This document shows, piece after piece, positions 8,148-16,108 of a DNA stretch of 32,823 nucleotides. Source of the DNA: Acidobacteriota bacterium (GTDB lineage Bacteria > Acidobacteriota > Terriglobia > Terriglobales > Acidobacteriaceae); NCBI GenBank assembly GCA_013285705.1, contig JABDHA010000045.1, positions 1 through 32,823 on the forward strand. The letters run 5' to 3'. The translations under genes were made by a program, and so were the position numbers. Below the pieces are notes generated by a model. The model had not been told where the DNA came from. It saw only the letters and a program-made list of their open reading frames with translations, and did not search any database. Every line of letters starts with the position of its first letter. The stretch's first letter is position 1.

Positions 8148-8271
8148 TGATTGAAAATGCTGGAACAGGCTTAAAGTCTTTGAAATCATGGCGTTAACAG
8201 GGGATCATCCCCCGCCAAATGATTGAAAACATTGAGAAAAGCCTGACAGACCGGGGGAGGGGGTATCCCCC
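8148..8271. repeat. Two TGATTGAAAA units each followed by a G/C palindrome
   Basis: Units at 8148-8172 and 8220-8244 share TGATTGAAAA, a GA-rich middle and an AGGCTT/AGCCT end. The first is followed by the palindrome GGGGATCATCCCC (8200-8212), and the second by GGGGGTATCCCCC (8259-8271). The repeated unit-plus-palindrome pattern suggests a structured intergenic element. Confidence 0.55.
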
Positions 8272-8286
8272 ACTGCCGGGAGTACC

Positions 8287-8315
8287 TTGCCTACGCTCCC
8301 ACCTTACGTTAAACT
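8287..8315 (+). promoter_or_regulatory. Sigma-70 promoter of rpmB
   Basis: TTGCCT and TAAACT are separated by exactly 17 bases, placing the start near 8322 and a leader of about 115 bases before rpmB. Confidence 0.65.
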
Positions 8316-8436
8316 AGAAATTCGGCACCAGTACGGGCATCGGTCTGTCTGCTTGCCCGCCCTCCTCGCACAAGCGAAGAATGCAGTTTCAGCGGGTTCT
8401 GGTCTGCGCGAAAGTTCAGGATTTTTGGAGTGAATC

Positions 8437-8625
8437 ATGGCTCAGGTCTGCGCAATTTGCGGCAAAGGCCCGCAATTCGGTAACAACATCTCGCACGCGC
8501 ACAATATCACCAAGCGGCGCTGGAACGTCAACCTTCGTGCGGTCAAGGCAAAGGTCGAAGGCGGCGCAAAGAAGCTGCGCGTCTGCACCAGCTGCATCAA
8601 GAGCGGCAAGGTCGTTAAAGCTTAA
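8437..8625 (+). CDS. rpmB: 50S ribosomal protein L28
   Basis: L28 is a small large-subunit protein. The 62-residue product begins [20 protein letters not shown], the typical L28 start. It contains the [16 protein letters not shown] core and ends with [12 protein letters not shown]. Cysteines 5, 8, 50 and 53 form a complete CxxC...CxxC set, so this is the zinc-binding form. A ribosome-binding stretch with GGAG lies seven bases before the ATG. The gene is transcribed alone, between its own promoter and a strong terminator. Confidence 0.97.
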   Translation: MAQVCAICGKGPQFGNNISHAHNITKRRWNVNLRAVKAKVEGGAKKLRVCTSCIKSGKVVKA

Positions 8626-8648
8626 TTCGCGGTAAACCCGCGCACAAC

Positions 8649-8675
8649 AAAACCCCGGCCGTTGGCCGGGGTTTT
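8649..8675 (+). terminator. Intrinsic terminator after rpmB
   Basis: AAAACCCCGGCC pairs perfectly with GGCCGGGGTTTT around a three-base loop, and the T-tract continues into ATTAT. Confidence 0.93.
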
Positions 8676-8692
8676 ATTATCTAAGCCGTCTG

Positions 8693-9280
8693 ATGGAAGT
8701 ACCGAACCGAACACATGCCGTCATCCGCCTGCAATGGCTCTCTGTCCTGTGGATGGCCATTGAATTCGCCGTTGCGGTTGTTCTCGGAATCAAAGCCAGC
8801 AGCCTTGCGTTGGTCGCCTTCGGCGGCGACAGCGCGGTCGAACTGTTCTCAGCTGCCGTCGTTCTCCACCGCTTCTACGCTGGTGAGCACGCGGAGAGGA
8901 ATGCGACCCGTATTGCGGCGATTTTGCTCTATCTGCTCGCGGCCTTTGTTTTCCTCAGCTCGATAGCCTCGCTGTTCAACGGTAATCTGCGGGCAGAGCC
9001 CTCCTATCTGGGAATCAGCTTCTTGATTGCGGCAGCGGTCATCATGCCGTGGCTGGGCCGAAGGAAGCGCGCGCTGGCAGCAATCACCTGCAGCTCTGCG
9101 CTGAAAGCCGACGCGGCGCAAAGCTCCATCTGCGCTTACATGTCATGGATTGCGCTCGGTAGCCTTGTCGTCAACGCCGTCTTCCATTTGCCTTGGGTGG
9201 ATTCAGCCGCAGCGCTTCTCCTTGTACCGCTCATCCTCTACGAGGCCAATGAAGCCCGCAAAGGACAGGCGTGTTGCTGA
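8693..9280 (+). CDS. Short CDF-like (cation diffusion facilitator) membrane protein
   Basis: The 195-residue product has six hydrophobic segments, as in the membrane domain of cation diffusion facilitators. Segment 2 carries FGGDSAVEL (43-51), and segment 5 carries LKADAAQSS (137-145) followed by WVDSAAA (168-174). These resemble the CDF TM2 and TM5 metal-site patterns, though the second TM5 ligand (usually H or D) appears as Q143. The cytoplasmic C-terminal domain of classical CDF transporters is absent; the protein ends shortly after segment 6 in EARKGQACC. Transport of a divalent metal is therefore an inference, and a metal-sensing or non-transport role is possible. It starts 17 bases after the rpmB terminator, and no clear ribosome site precedes the ATG. 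Confidence 0.7.
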   Translation: MEVPNRTHAVIRLQWLSVLWMAIEFAVAVVLGIKASSLALVAFGGDSAVELFSAAVVLHRFYAGEHAERNATRIAAILLYLLAAFVFLSSIASLFNGNLRAEPSYLGISFLIAAAVIMPWLGRRKRALAAITCSSALKADAAQSSICAYMSWIALGSLVVNAVFHLPWVDSAAALLLVPLILYEANEARKGQACC

Positions 9281-9290
9281 CGATGTCGTA

Positions 9291-10274
9291 TTAAGGCTTT
9301 GGCAGGACAACTCCGGTTGCCGGTGTTCGCGTAATGGCCTGGCGTACTGCCGCCAGCAGCGCATGATCGTCAAACCGCACGCCATCACCATCGCGAATCA
9401 CGCCAAGTTGTTTCCATAGAACGGTGAGATCGACTGGTTTCGGTGCGTCGCGCATTGCATCGTAAAGCTGCACAAGAACATGCGTACCAGTTGCGCTATC
9501 GCCAACCTCGAGCGCCTTACGCAGCGGCCAGTCTTTATCGATCGTGCCGCCAGCATTCACAATCGCCCGAAGCGCGTCTTGTAAGCCTTTCCGATTCTGC
9601 GTCTGCTGACGGATCATCACATCAGCCTGCAGGCAAAACTGCGCGCCGCCCCAGTACGTCCGTCCCCAGGTGTGCGTGTTGTCGAGACCGCGATCCGAAC
9701 TCTCAGGATCACCCTTCGGCATGTCGTGCATCATATCGGCCCAGATCTTTTCCGGGCGCAGGAAGCCACGCTGCACGCGCGCAATCGGCTCGATGTAGGT
9801 GGCAAGCCCTTCTTCGATCCAGGAGTGGTCATCGTCCATGGACGGAAAAGCCGTGTGGGTGAACTCGTGCGTCATCTCCCAATCTTCGTCGAGATCCTGC
9901 TGGGTCGTTTGCTTCCCCAGCACGATGCGCGTGAAGCCCTGAAGTCCGTCCACGCCGCCCCACGTTGTGCCGCGCAGGATGTCGCGCCCATCAGCAGGCT
10001 CAATCAACACGCGGTCGTTCGTAACCGGGAAGCGGCCATAGTAAGTCGCGACAGAGCTGGCGGAGTTCCTGACCCACTGCATCACCTGGTCATGCGCCAG
10101 ATCGAGCGCGCCCGGCCCGAAGTCCACCTGAATCACCGCGCCGCCTACATGGAAAGATTGTGAGGAAACCACTGGATGCCGCCAGGGAGGACCGTTACGG
10201 AACTGTGCCACCAACACAGCCGCAACGGCTAAGGAAGAAGTGGCGCAGACGAGAATCATGCTGCGCCATTTCAT
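9291..10274 (-). CDS. Membrane-anchored or exported gluzincin metallopeptidase
   Basis: The 327-residue product starts with a hydrophobic segment (about 7-23), a signal peptide or anchor. It contains the zinc site HEFTH (136-140) and a downstream WIEEGLATY (152-160) whose glutamate is the expected third ligand. This HExxH...EGLA(T)Y layout is typical of M1/M61-like and basic secretory peptidase-like gluzincins. It is therefore probably an extracytoplasmic zinc peptidase with unknown substrate. ATG 10274 is preferred over an open frame 44 codons longer, because the longer version would overlap msrB and lacks the N-terminal hydrophobic segment at the start. It is the last gene of the rnr-to-msrB co-oriented series, eight bases after msrB, and converges on the CDF-like gene with ten bases between stops. 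Confidence 0.85.
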   Translation of the reverse strand: MKWRSMILVCATSSLAVAAVLVAQFRNGPPWRHPVVSSQSFHVGGAVIQVDFGPGALDLAHDQVMQWVRNSASSVATYYGRFPVTNDRVLIEPADGRDILRGTTWGGVDGLQGFTRIVLGKQTTQQDLDEDWEMTHEFTHTAFPSMDDDHSWIEEGLATYIEPIARVQRGFLRPEKIWADMMHDMPKGDPESSDRGLDNTHTWGRTYWGGAQFCLQADVMIRQQTQNRKGLQDALRAIVNAGGTIDKDWPLRKALEVGDSATGTHVLVQLYDAMRDAPKPVDLTVLWKQLGVIRDGDGVRFDDHALLAAVRQAITRTPATGVVLPKP

Positions 10275-10281
10275 AATGCAA

Positions 10282-10716
10282 TTATGCTTTCTTTTCCGGA
10301 CTCTTTTCCCCGCCCTTTTCAAAATCGAGCGAGGCCGAATTGATGCAATAGCGAAGACCCGTCGGTTGCGGACCATCAGGGAAGACGTGCCCCAGGTGCG
10401 CGCCACACCGGGCGCAGGTCACTTCCACCCGACGCATGCCGTAGGTGTTATCTTCATGCGTCTCGACAGCTTCCGGGCTTACCGGCAGCCAGAAGCTGGG
10501 CCAGCCGCTGCCCGACTCGAACTTTTTATCGGAAGTGAACAGCCCCGCGCCGCACGCCACACAGCGGTAGATGCCGTCGTCGTGGTTGTAATACAGCTTG
10601 CCGGTAAAAGCCGGCTCCGTACCCTTCTCGCGCGTGATGTGGAACTGTTCCGGCGTCAGCAGTTGGCGCCATTCTTCTTCCGTCTTGTGGACTTTTCCAA
10701 CTTTTGTCTCAGCCAT
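10282..10716 (-). CDS. msrB: Peptide-methionine (R)-S-oxide reductase MsrB
   Basis: MsrB reduces methionine-R-sulfoxide residues in proteins. The 144-residue product has the structural zinc cysteines C52/C55 ([10 protein letters not shown]) and C101/C104 ([13 protein letters not shown]). It also has the [10 protein letters not shown] signature and the catalytic cysteine C124 in [11 protein letters not shown]. There is no signal peptide, so it is cytoplasmic. ATG 10716 is chosen because GGAG lies about ten bases upstream; a TTG three codons earlier sits too close to that site. It lies between ridA (45 bases) and the metallopeptidase gene (seven bases), in a run of genes linked to oxidative or metabolite damage. 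Confidence 0.95.
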   Translation of the reverse strand: MAETKVGKVHKTEEEWRQLLTPEQFHITREKGTEPAFTGKLYYNHDDGIYRCVACGAGLFTSDKKFESGSGWPSFWLPVSPEAVETHEDNTYGMRRVEVTCARCGAHLGHVFPDGPQPTGLRYCINSASLDFEKGGEKSPEKKA

Positions 10717-10761
10717 CGTTTTCAAGCTCCACCAGCATTGGATGAAAAATCAGCCGGAACG

Positions 10762-11154
10762 TTACACCTTCGCGATGGCCTCAATCTCAACCAGAGCATC
10801 CTTTGGCAGACGTGCCACTTCGACCGTCGAACGAGCCGGAGCGACTACGCTTTCCGGGGCAAAATATTTGCCATAAATGGCGTTCATCGCAGCAAAATCG
10901 CCCATATTTTTGAGAAAAACCGTCGTTTTGACGACATGCGCGAAATCAGTTCCGGCGGCTTCGAGCACTGCGTTCAGGTTATCGAGCACCCGCGTCGTCT
11001 GCTTTTCAATGCCGCCCTCAACCAATGCGCCGGTTGCCGGGTCGAGCCCCACCTGTCCGGAGGTATAAAGGAAATCCCCAACCTGCACGGCCTGTGAATA
11101 CGGACCTATCGCCGCTGGAGCGCTTTTCGTTGAAACAGCCTTCTTTTCGTTCAT
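10762..11154 (-). CDS. ridA: RidA family enamine/imine deaminase
   Basis: RidA hydrolyses reactive 2-aminoacrylate-type enamines produced by PLP enzymes. The 130-residue product carries [13 protein letters not shown] (11-23), [12 protein letters not shown], the [18 protein letters not shown] segment and [12 protein letters not shown] (106-117), then LVEIEAIA (121-128). Residues Y19, R108 and E123 match the active-site set of the family, so it is likely active. Compared with typical proteins there are about seven extra residues at the N-terminus. It lies 21 bases after yggX, so co-transcription is likely. Confidence 0.95.
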   Translation of the reverse strand: MNEKKAVSTKSAPAAIGPYSQAVQVGDFLYTSGQVGLDPATGALVEGGIEKQTTRVLDNLNAVLEAAGTDFAHVVKTTVFLKNMGDFAAMNAIYGKYFAPESVVAPARSTVEVARLPKDALVEIEAIAKV

Positions 11155-11175
11155 TTTCGTCTCAATTCTCGAAGT

Positions 11176-11451
11176 TTAGTGACCTGACGGCGGAACGTAT
11201 TCCTTGGGCAACTCGGAACCTTCGCCGAAGAAGTAGCGCTCCATCTGCTCGACGAGAAACTCCTGTGCCTGCGGCGTCCACGGCTGCAGACGGTATTCAT
11301 TCAACAGCATTTTCTGGTGCTCAAGCCACTCCTGCCAGGCCTTTTTTGAGACGTTGTGATAAATCTTGTGTCCAAAATCGCTGTCAAAGGGAGCTTCGTC
11401 GAGCCCCTCCAGCTCTTGCTTATAACGCGAACAAAACACCATATGTGCCAT
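11176..11451 (-). CDS. YggX-like iron trafficking / oxidative damage protection protein
   Basis: The 91-residue product equals E. coli YggX in length. It shows its pattern: MVFCSRYKQELEGLD at the start with the conserved Cys7, GHKIYHNVSKKAWQEWLEHQKMLLNEYRL in the middle, and a final FFGEGSELPKEYVPP segment. YggX proteins have been linked to protection of iron-sulfur clusters. The frame is open upstream to 11490, but ATG 11451 gives the conserved N-terminus. It is followed closely by ridA and msrB, which fits a stress-protection cluster. Confidence 0.9.
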   Translation of the reverse strand: MAHMVFCSRYKQELEGLDEAPFDSDFGHKIYHNVSKKAWQEWLEHQKMLLNEYRLQPWTPQAQEFLVEQMERYFFGEGSELPKEYVPPSGH

Positions 11452-11557
11452 CGTGTCGAAATTACCTTTCAAGTCCATTGTAAGCAGCAAGGCAGCAAGT
11501 TAGCGAGTCAACATACCGGCCGGAGGAAGACAGGATTACTGTGCGGGTGTCGCCTCA

Positions 11558-14122
11558 TCACTTGCGTCGCTTTTTCTTGCCTGCAAACTTCTTTGGCTTT
11601 GTACCTTGCTGCTGCATGCTGCGTTTGGCCTTCTTCTGCTTGCGTGATTTCTTCCCGACACTTTTGGTGCCCCAAAACGGGACTCGCTTTTCACCCTGTT
11701 TGGACTCTGATTGACCGGCAGTTTCGTCGTTGAGGATCGAAAACTGCAGCCTGCGTTCCACGGCATCGACGCGGTCGAGTACAACGCGCACTCGCTGTCC
11801 GAAGGTGAATTTGCGTCCCCAGTGTTCGCCGATAATCTGCCGCGTGTTCTCGCGGTAGGTGTAATAATCGCCATCCAACTGGCCGAGGCTCTGGATGGGC
11901 ACCAGGCCCTCGACAAAAAGATCAGCCAGCTCGACGAACAGGCCGTACTTCGTAGCGCTCAGAATCATTCCGCCGAAGTCTTCGCCGACGCGGTCGCGCA
12001 TAAACTTCGCCTTCTTCCACACGACCAGTTCGCGCTCGGCATCGGCGGCGCGGCGCTCGTTTTCGCTTGACTCCTGGGAGATATTCGCAAGTTCCTGTTC
12101 CGGAATGGGAGATTCATTCTCTGAGCGTCGGTGTTGGATTTTGCTCTCATTCCACGGCGACGCATGCACAGCATGCGGTTCGCCCGCGACGAGCTTGCCC
12201 TCGCCGCTTACGCCCACTGCCAGCAGGGCCTTGGCGATGCGGTGGACGATCAGGTCAGGATATCGCCGAATAGGCGAGGTAAAGTGCGTGTAGCAAGGAG
12301 CCGCGAGCGCGAAGTGGCCTTCGTTCTTCTCGCTGTAGCGAGCCTGCTTGAGCGAGCGCAACATGAGGTAGGAGAGAATCCGCTCCTCGGGTTTTCCAGC
12401 GATCTTGGCGGTTAACCGCTGATACATGCGCGGCGTCACGGCGATGTCTTCCGGCACCTCGTGCTGGCGCGGATTGCGGCCCTGTCCACGCTGCTCGCGG
12501 CGCTCGGATTTCATCTGGAATTTGCGCACAGGCAGGTTGCCGATGCCCAGTGAATAACCAAAAGTCGCTGCTGTCTCCTCAAACTCTACGACGCGGCGGG
12601 GCTCCGGCTTTTCATGAATGCGGTAGATCGAGGCCATGCCGAGTTGCTCAACCCATGAGGCAACGCACTCATTCGCGGCGAGCATGAACTCCTCAATGAG
12701 GCGGTGCGCCCAATTCCTCGTCGAACGCGTGACGCTCTTCATCGCACCAAACTCATCGAATTCGATGATTGGCTCCGGCAGGTCGAAGTCGATCGAGCCG
12801 CGCCGCTCACGTTTTTTATTCAGAAGGAGTGCTAACTGCTTCATCCGCTCGAAGTCCGGGACAAAAGCCGTAAATTCGCTCCGGAGAGCCTCGTCGCCTT
12901 CAAGAATCGCGTGCACCTGTGTATAGGTCATGCGTCGCGCCGAGCGAATGACGCCCTCGGTAACCTCGTAGCCAACCACATCGCCTTGTGCGTCGATCTG
13001 CATCAGACACGAGAGCACCAGCCTGTCTTCATCCGGCCGCAGGCTGCAAATATCTGTCGATAGCTCCTGCGGCAGCATGGGAATCGCGCGGTCGGGGAAG
13101 TAGACGGAATTGCCGCGCAGCCGCGCTTCCAGATCGAGCGCTGTTCCAGGCAACACATACTGCGCCACGTCGGCGATGTGCACCTGCAGCTCGAATGTGC
13201 CATCACTGTGCTCGCATACCAGCACGGCATCGTCGAAGTCGCGCGCGGTCTCGCCGTCGATGGTCACAATCGGCAGATCGCGGAAGTCGCGCCGCTCGGC
13301 CACTACCTCCGGATCAAGAAAGGCGACAGCCCGCGCTTCTTCGACCACATTCTCCGGAAAGATATGTGGCAGGTGGTGCTTGCGGATCACAATCTCTACA
13401 TCCACTCCAAAAGCATCTTCATCGCCCAGAATCTCAATCACGCGCCCACGCGCCGCGCGGGTTGGAGTAGGCCATTCGGTGATTTCGACATCAACGACGA
13501 GACCCTCAAGATCGTCGAAATTCTGCCGCTTTGCCTCTTCACCGAGAACGCGATGCGGATTGCTTTTTACGGATTCAGGCGAAGGCAGTTCCTGTCCAAA
13601 AGGGATCAAAATCTGCTGGGTCATACGCTCGTCAAAGGGAACGACGGTATGCCCCTGTGCGCTTTCGCTTCGCGCGTAATGGAATGTGCCGACCACCGTT
13701 GGGTTGCTGCGCGTCAAGACGCGCGCAATGCGTCCCAGCCTGCGTCCATCGGCACGCGGAGGAGCCAGTTCCACCAGTACCTGGTCACCCTGCATGGCGC
13801 CGTTCAGCTCGTTTGGCGGAATAAAAACGTCGTCTTCCCCACCTTTTGCTCTGTCTGTGGGGCGAACAAAGCCGAAGCCATCGCGATGGAGATCGAGCCG
13901 CCCGGCCAACAGATTGTCCCGGACGGCGACTGCCTTTGGGATGCCCCAATGGTCGCGGTCCAGCTTGACGAGAGCGCCGCGCATGGTCAGCCGTGCCAGG
14001 TGTTCGAGCAGCAGACGGCGCTCGCGGCCTCCGCCGAGGCCAAATTCACGGATGAGTTGTTTATAGCCTGCCCGCTGACCGGCAGAGCGCTCGATGTGGC
14101 GTATCAATTCACGGTCAGTCAT
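11558..14122 (-). CDS. rnr: Ribonuclease R
   Basis: RNase R is a processive 3'-5' exoribonuclease of the RNB family that degrades structured RNA. The 854-residue product has an N-terminal winged-helix-like segment (1-60) and cold-shock/OB domains with DGFGFVRP (81-88). The RNB domain has the catalytic acidic cluster ARDFDDAV (293-300) followed by VHIADVAQYV and LPQELSTDICSL. A C-terminal S1 domain contains GMILSATKYGLFVELADLFVEGLVP, and a strongly basic tail (about the last 45 residues, many K and R) probably binds RNA. One feature is unusual: a charged insertion with ERREQRGQGRNPRQHEVPE inside the RNB domain. It is the first gene of the minus-strand series, divergent from the bactofilin gene. 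Confidence 0.96.
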   Translation of the reverse strand: MTDRELIRHIERSAGQRAGYKQLIREFGLGGGRERRLLLEHLARLTMRGALVKLDRDHWGIPKAVAVRDNLLAGRLDLHRDGFGFVRPTDRAKGGEDDVFIPPNELNGAMQGDQVLVELAPPRADGRRLGRIARVLTRSNPTVVGTFHYARSESAQGHTVVPFDERMTQQILIPFGQELPSPESVKSNPHRVLGEEAKRQNFDDLEGLVVDVEITEWPTPTRAARGRVIEILGDEDAFGVDVEIVIRKHHLPHIFPENVVEEARAVAFLDPEVVAERRDFRDLPIVTIDGETARDFDDAVLVCEHSDGTFELQVHIADVAQYVLPGTALDLEARLRGNSVYFPDRAIPMLPQELSTDICSLRPDEDRLVLSCLMQIDAQGDVVGYEVTEGVIRSARRMTYTQVHAILEGDEALRSEFTAFVPDFERMKQLALLLNKKRERRGSIDFDLPEPIIEFDEFGAMKSVTRSTRNWAHRLIEEFMLAANECVASWVEQLGMASIYRIHEKPEPRRVVEFEETAATFGYSLGIGNLPVRKFQMKSERREQRGQGRNPRQHEVPEDIAVTPRMYQRLTAKIAGKPEERILSYLMLRSLKQARYSEKNEGHFALAAPCYTHFTSPIRRYPDLIVHRIAKALLAVGVSGEGKLVAGEPHAVHASPWNESKIQHRRSENESPIPEQELANISQESSENERRAADAERELVVWKKAKFMRDRVGEDFGGMILSATKYGLFVELADLFVEGLVPIQSLGQLDGDYYTYRENTRQIIGEHWGRKFTFGQRVRVVLDRVDAVERRLQFSILNDETAGQSESKQGEKRVPFWGTKSVGKKSRKQKKAKRSMQQQGTKPKKFAGKKKRRK

Positions 14123-14411
14123 AATGGCGGCTCAGGAAGCGGAAAACGTTCCTCTTTGAACCATATCAAGTCACACACCCACAGAAAAGATTTTGCGAAT
14201 AGGGTGCAATTTTCAAGCAACCATGTTTAAGATGCAGACAGGCAGCGCCGACTGCGCGGATTCGAAGGTGTGCACGATTCCCTCGAATGGGACTGAGTTC
14301 GACGTTACTACCAGGTTTAAACTTCCGTCGCGGAACAGTAGTGAGCGGGCGAGGGATTCCCGCCGTTCCTTCCGGAAGTGATATAGAGGAGAAGAAAGGA
14401 AACCCCAACAG

Positions 14412-14942
14412 ATGTGGAAACCAAATCAGACCGGAAGCTCTTCGCCAACCCCAAGCGAGCCAGTTCGGCCGGCCGCCCCTGCAACCCCAAGCTTTGAACC
14501 CGCCGCGCGCAGCAGTGCTCCGGCGGCAGCCGCACAGCCTGCTTCATCCGATCAGGCAACCATCGGTAAAAGCCTCATTATTAAAGGCGAAGTGACTGGT
14601 TCCGAATCGCTCTACATTGACGGCAAGGTGGAAGGCTCCATCAACCTGCCCGGCAATCGTGTCACGGTTGGCCGGAATGGCCAGGTCACCGCAAACATTT
14701 CTGCTCGTGAAATCGTGGTTCTGGGCAAAGTGCGCGGCAATGTGAACGCCAGTGATCGGGTAGATATCCGCAGCGAAGGCTCGCTCTCAGGCGACGTTGT
14801 TGCTCAACGCATCTCAATCGAAGACGGCGCCTTCTTCAAAGGCGGCATCGATATTCGCAAGCCCGGCAGCGAAAAATCCTCTGACTCTAAGCCGAATTCA
14901 GTGGCAACCCAGTCAGAAAACGCCAAGGCAGTTACCGTCTAG
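14412..14942 (+). CDS. Bactofilin family cytoskeletal protein
   Basis: Bactofilins polymerise without nucleotide into filaments that act in cell shape, cell-wall or polarity functions. The 176-residue product has a proline/alanine-rich disordered N-terminus (1-48) and a core of about 100 residues. The core starts at ATIGKSLIIKGEVTGSESLYIDGKVEGSI and repeats a short beta-helix rung (VTVGRNGQVTANISAREIVVLGKVRGNV). The tail is polar. AAAGGAAA lies about ten bases before ATG 14412. The gene is divergent from rnr and closed by an intrinsic terminator, so it is probably monocistronic. Confidence 0.93.
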   Translation: MWKPNQTGSSSPTPSEPVRPAAPATPSFEPAARSSAPAAAAQPASSDQATIGKSLIIKGEVTGSESLYIDGKVEGSINLPGNRVTVGRNGQVTANISAREIVVLGKVRGNVNASDRVDIRSEGSLSGDVVAQRISIEDGAFFKGGIDIRKPGSEKSSDSKPNSVATQSENAKAVTV

Positions 14943-14965
14943 GCTCTCTTTGTTCGCGGTTGATT

Positions 14966-14995
14966 GCAAAAGCCCCGGCTTGCTGGGGCTTTTGC
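14966..14995 (+). terminator. Intrinsic terminator after the bactofilin gene
   Basis: GCAAAAGCCCC pairs perfectly with GGGGCTTTTGC around an eight-base loop. A- and T-rich outer arms can act in both directions. Confidence 0.88.
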
Positions 14996-15020
14996 GCGCA
15001 TCGAGCGTCTGAGATGGAAC

Positions 15021-15530
15021 ATGAGCCGGGAAATCCTCGACTTTTATTGCGGTGGTCAAGACGACCAGGGTCGCACGTTGGATGAGATTCTTGCGTGGCC
15101 CGATACTGAGCTCGAAGCAGTGCACGATTTCATCCAATGGCTGTTTCCGCTGCCTGATCGAAGCGGCGCCAATCCAAGCGCACCAGTCCTGGACAGAGAA
15201 ACGATCGCAGCCTTTCACGCGTCAGAGGAGTTGCAAGGTCGACTGAGGCAATCCTTCATGCGCATGCTGCGTTTTTACGGAGTGGAATTTTGCTCGGAGA
15301 AAATAGAGCTCGCAGAGAACTTCGCCGTACGTTCGTCCAACTGGCTTACTCCTGGCAATCACAATCACCTTCGCCTGACCCGCATCCTGCGTTCGTTGCG
15401 CCTGCTCGGGCTTGAACCTGAAGCGCAAGCGCTCTTTCGTGTCCTATCGCAACTCTATGAAAGCCACCCAGGACGTATTACATTTAAGACATACGAGTTC
15501 TGGAAAAACGCGGGCGAGATGCCTTGTTAG
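15021..15530 (+). CDS. OGFr conserved-domain protein
   Basis: The 169-residue product contains the opioid growth factor receptor-type region, a family also found in bacteria where the role is unknown. It shows ILDFYCGGQDDQGRTLDEIL, a D-x-E-x-x-H-D-F-I-Q-W-L-F-P-L segment (WPDTELEAVHDFIQWLFPL) and NHNHLRLTRILRSLRLLG. ATG 15021 is chosen because the upstream in-frame start at 14964 would place coding sequence inside the bactofilin terminator. No membrane segment or signal is seen, so it is probably cytoplasmic. It is the last ordinary chromosomal gene before the tRNA-bordered island. Confidence 0.88.
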   Translation: MSREILDFYCGGQDDQGRTLDEILAWPDTELEAVHDFIQWLFPLPDRSGANPSAPVLDRETIAAFHASEELQGRLRQSFMRMLRFYGVEFCSEKIELAENFAVRSSNWLTPGNHNHLRLTRILRSLRLLGLEPEAQALFRVLSQLYESHPGRITFKTYEFWKNAGEMPC

Positions 15531-15561
15531 TTTCATGTTGCGAATAGTAAGTGCCAGGTAA

Positions 15562-15605
15562 GGGCCCATAGCTCAATCGGTTAGAGCAGCGAACTCATAA
15601 TTCAC
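15562..15605 (+). pseudogene. 5' half of a CAU tRNA gene (tRNA fragment)
   Basis: The sequence begins with an acceptor 5' strand GGGCCCA, a complete D-arm (GCTC...GAGC) and an anticodon arm with loop CTCATAA. It then breaks off: no T-arm or acceptor 3' strand follows. It is closely similar to the first half of the intact tRNA at 15679. This looks like a gene split by recombination in or just after the anticodon arm. Confidence 0.75.
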
Positions 15606-15678
15606 TTATTTACGGTAAACTAATCTCTATTACGCTTCCTTACGCTCGATTGCGGCCGTGAGAAGGTCTTCGGTATAA

Positions 15679-15755
15679 GGGCCTATAGCTCAATTGGTTA
15701 GAGCAGAGTGCTCATAACGCTTTGGTTCCAGGTTCAAGTCCTGGTGGGCCCACCA
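15679..15755 (+). tRNA. tRNA with CAU anticodon (Ile2 or elongator Met), CCA encoded
   Basis: A full cloverleaf can be drawn: acceptor GGGCCTA with TGGGCCC (one G-U pair), D-arm GCTC/GAGC, anticodon stem GAGTG/CGCTT around CTCATAA, T-arm CCAGG-TTCAAGT-CCTGG, discriminator A and an encoded CCA. The anticodon is CAU. The sequence cannot tell elongator Met from the lysidine-modified Ile that reads AUA; the GGGCC acceptor and TTTGG variable region lean to Ile2. It is not an initiator, because the anticodon stem lacks three G-C pairs. Confidence 0.92.
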
Positions 15756-16108
15756 GATCTCATTTCCTCCTTCTCAGGTGCACTGACGGGTACCAGCGCC
15801 GGATTCGGCCAGCAACACCTGCAACTTGTACCGGTCCTGTTAGATTGGTCGGCCGATAGTGGAAATCTCGCGTTAGCGAACTGATAAGTCGCCTCTCGGC
15901 GACTGCGCTTCCACGTTCTCGCCGTCTGAGAATTCAGTGGGCAAATCCGAGACCTCGCATCCGTGTCCCAACCCGTCATGCCATATCAAGTGACAACGGT
16001 CCAAAGTGGTCCGGCCGATTGCTACAAAGACTTCCTTGCGCTGCAAGGGAAGGCGAACAGCGACCTAGTCCATGACTTGAGTCATCGTTCACCAATGTTT
16101 CAAAAGCA
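15756..16108. other. Intergenic region after the tRNA, start of the AT-richer island
   Basis: No gene is supported in this stretch of about 350 bases. An open frame at 15734-15979 on the minus strand ends inside the tRNA and is a typical spurious antisense frame. I see no integrase, transposase remnant or clear inverted repeat. Confidence 0.5.

Larger units (their letters stand above)
7979..8436. other. Divergent intergenic region with repeats and the rpmB promoter
   Basis: The left third is AT-rich. The middle holds two imperfect copies of a TGATTGAAAA unit and two C/G palindromes (8148-8271). The right part carries the rpmB promoter and leader. No gene is supported. Confidence 0.6.

Noticed and set aside
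13178-14230. 350-codon plus-strand open frame across rnr
   Set aside because: It is antisense to the well supported RNase R gene.
15671-15678. TATAAG before the intact tRNA as its -10 box
   Set aside because: It touches the first base of the mature tRNA, so transcription would begin inside the gene.
15562-15755. Group I intron or split tRNA with a spliced insert
   Set aside because: The second tRNA is complete from its own 5' end, and the spacer of 73 bases is too short for a group I intron.
15734-15979. 81-codon minus-strand open frame ending inside the tRNA
   Set aside because: Its SGGPTRT end is the well known spurious antisense translation of tRNA 3' ends.
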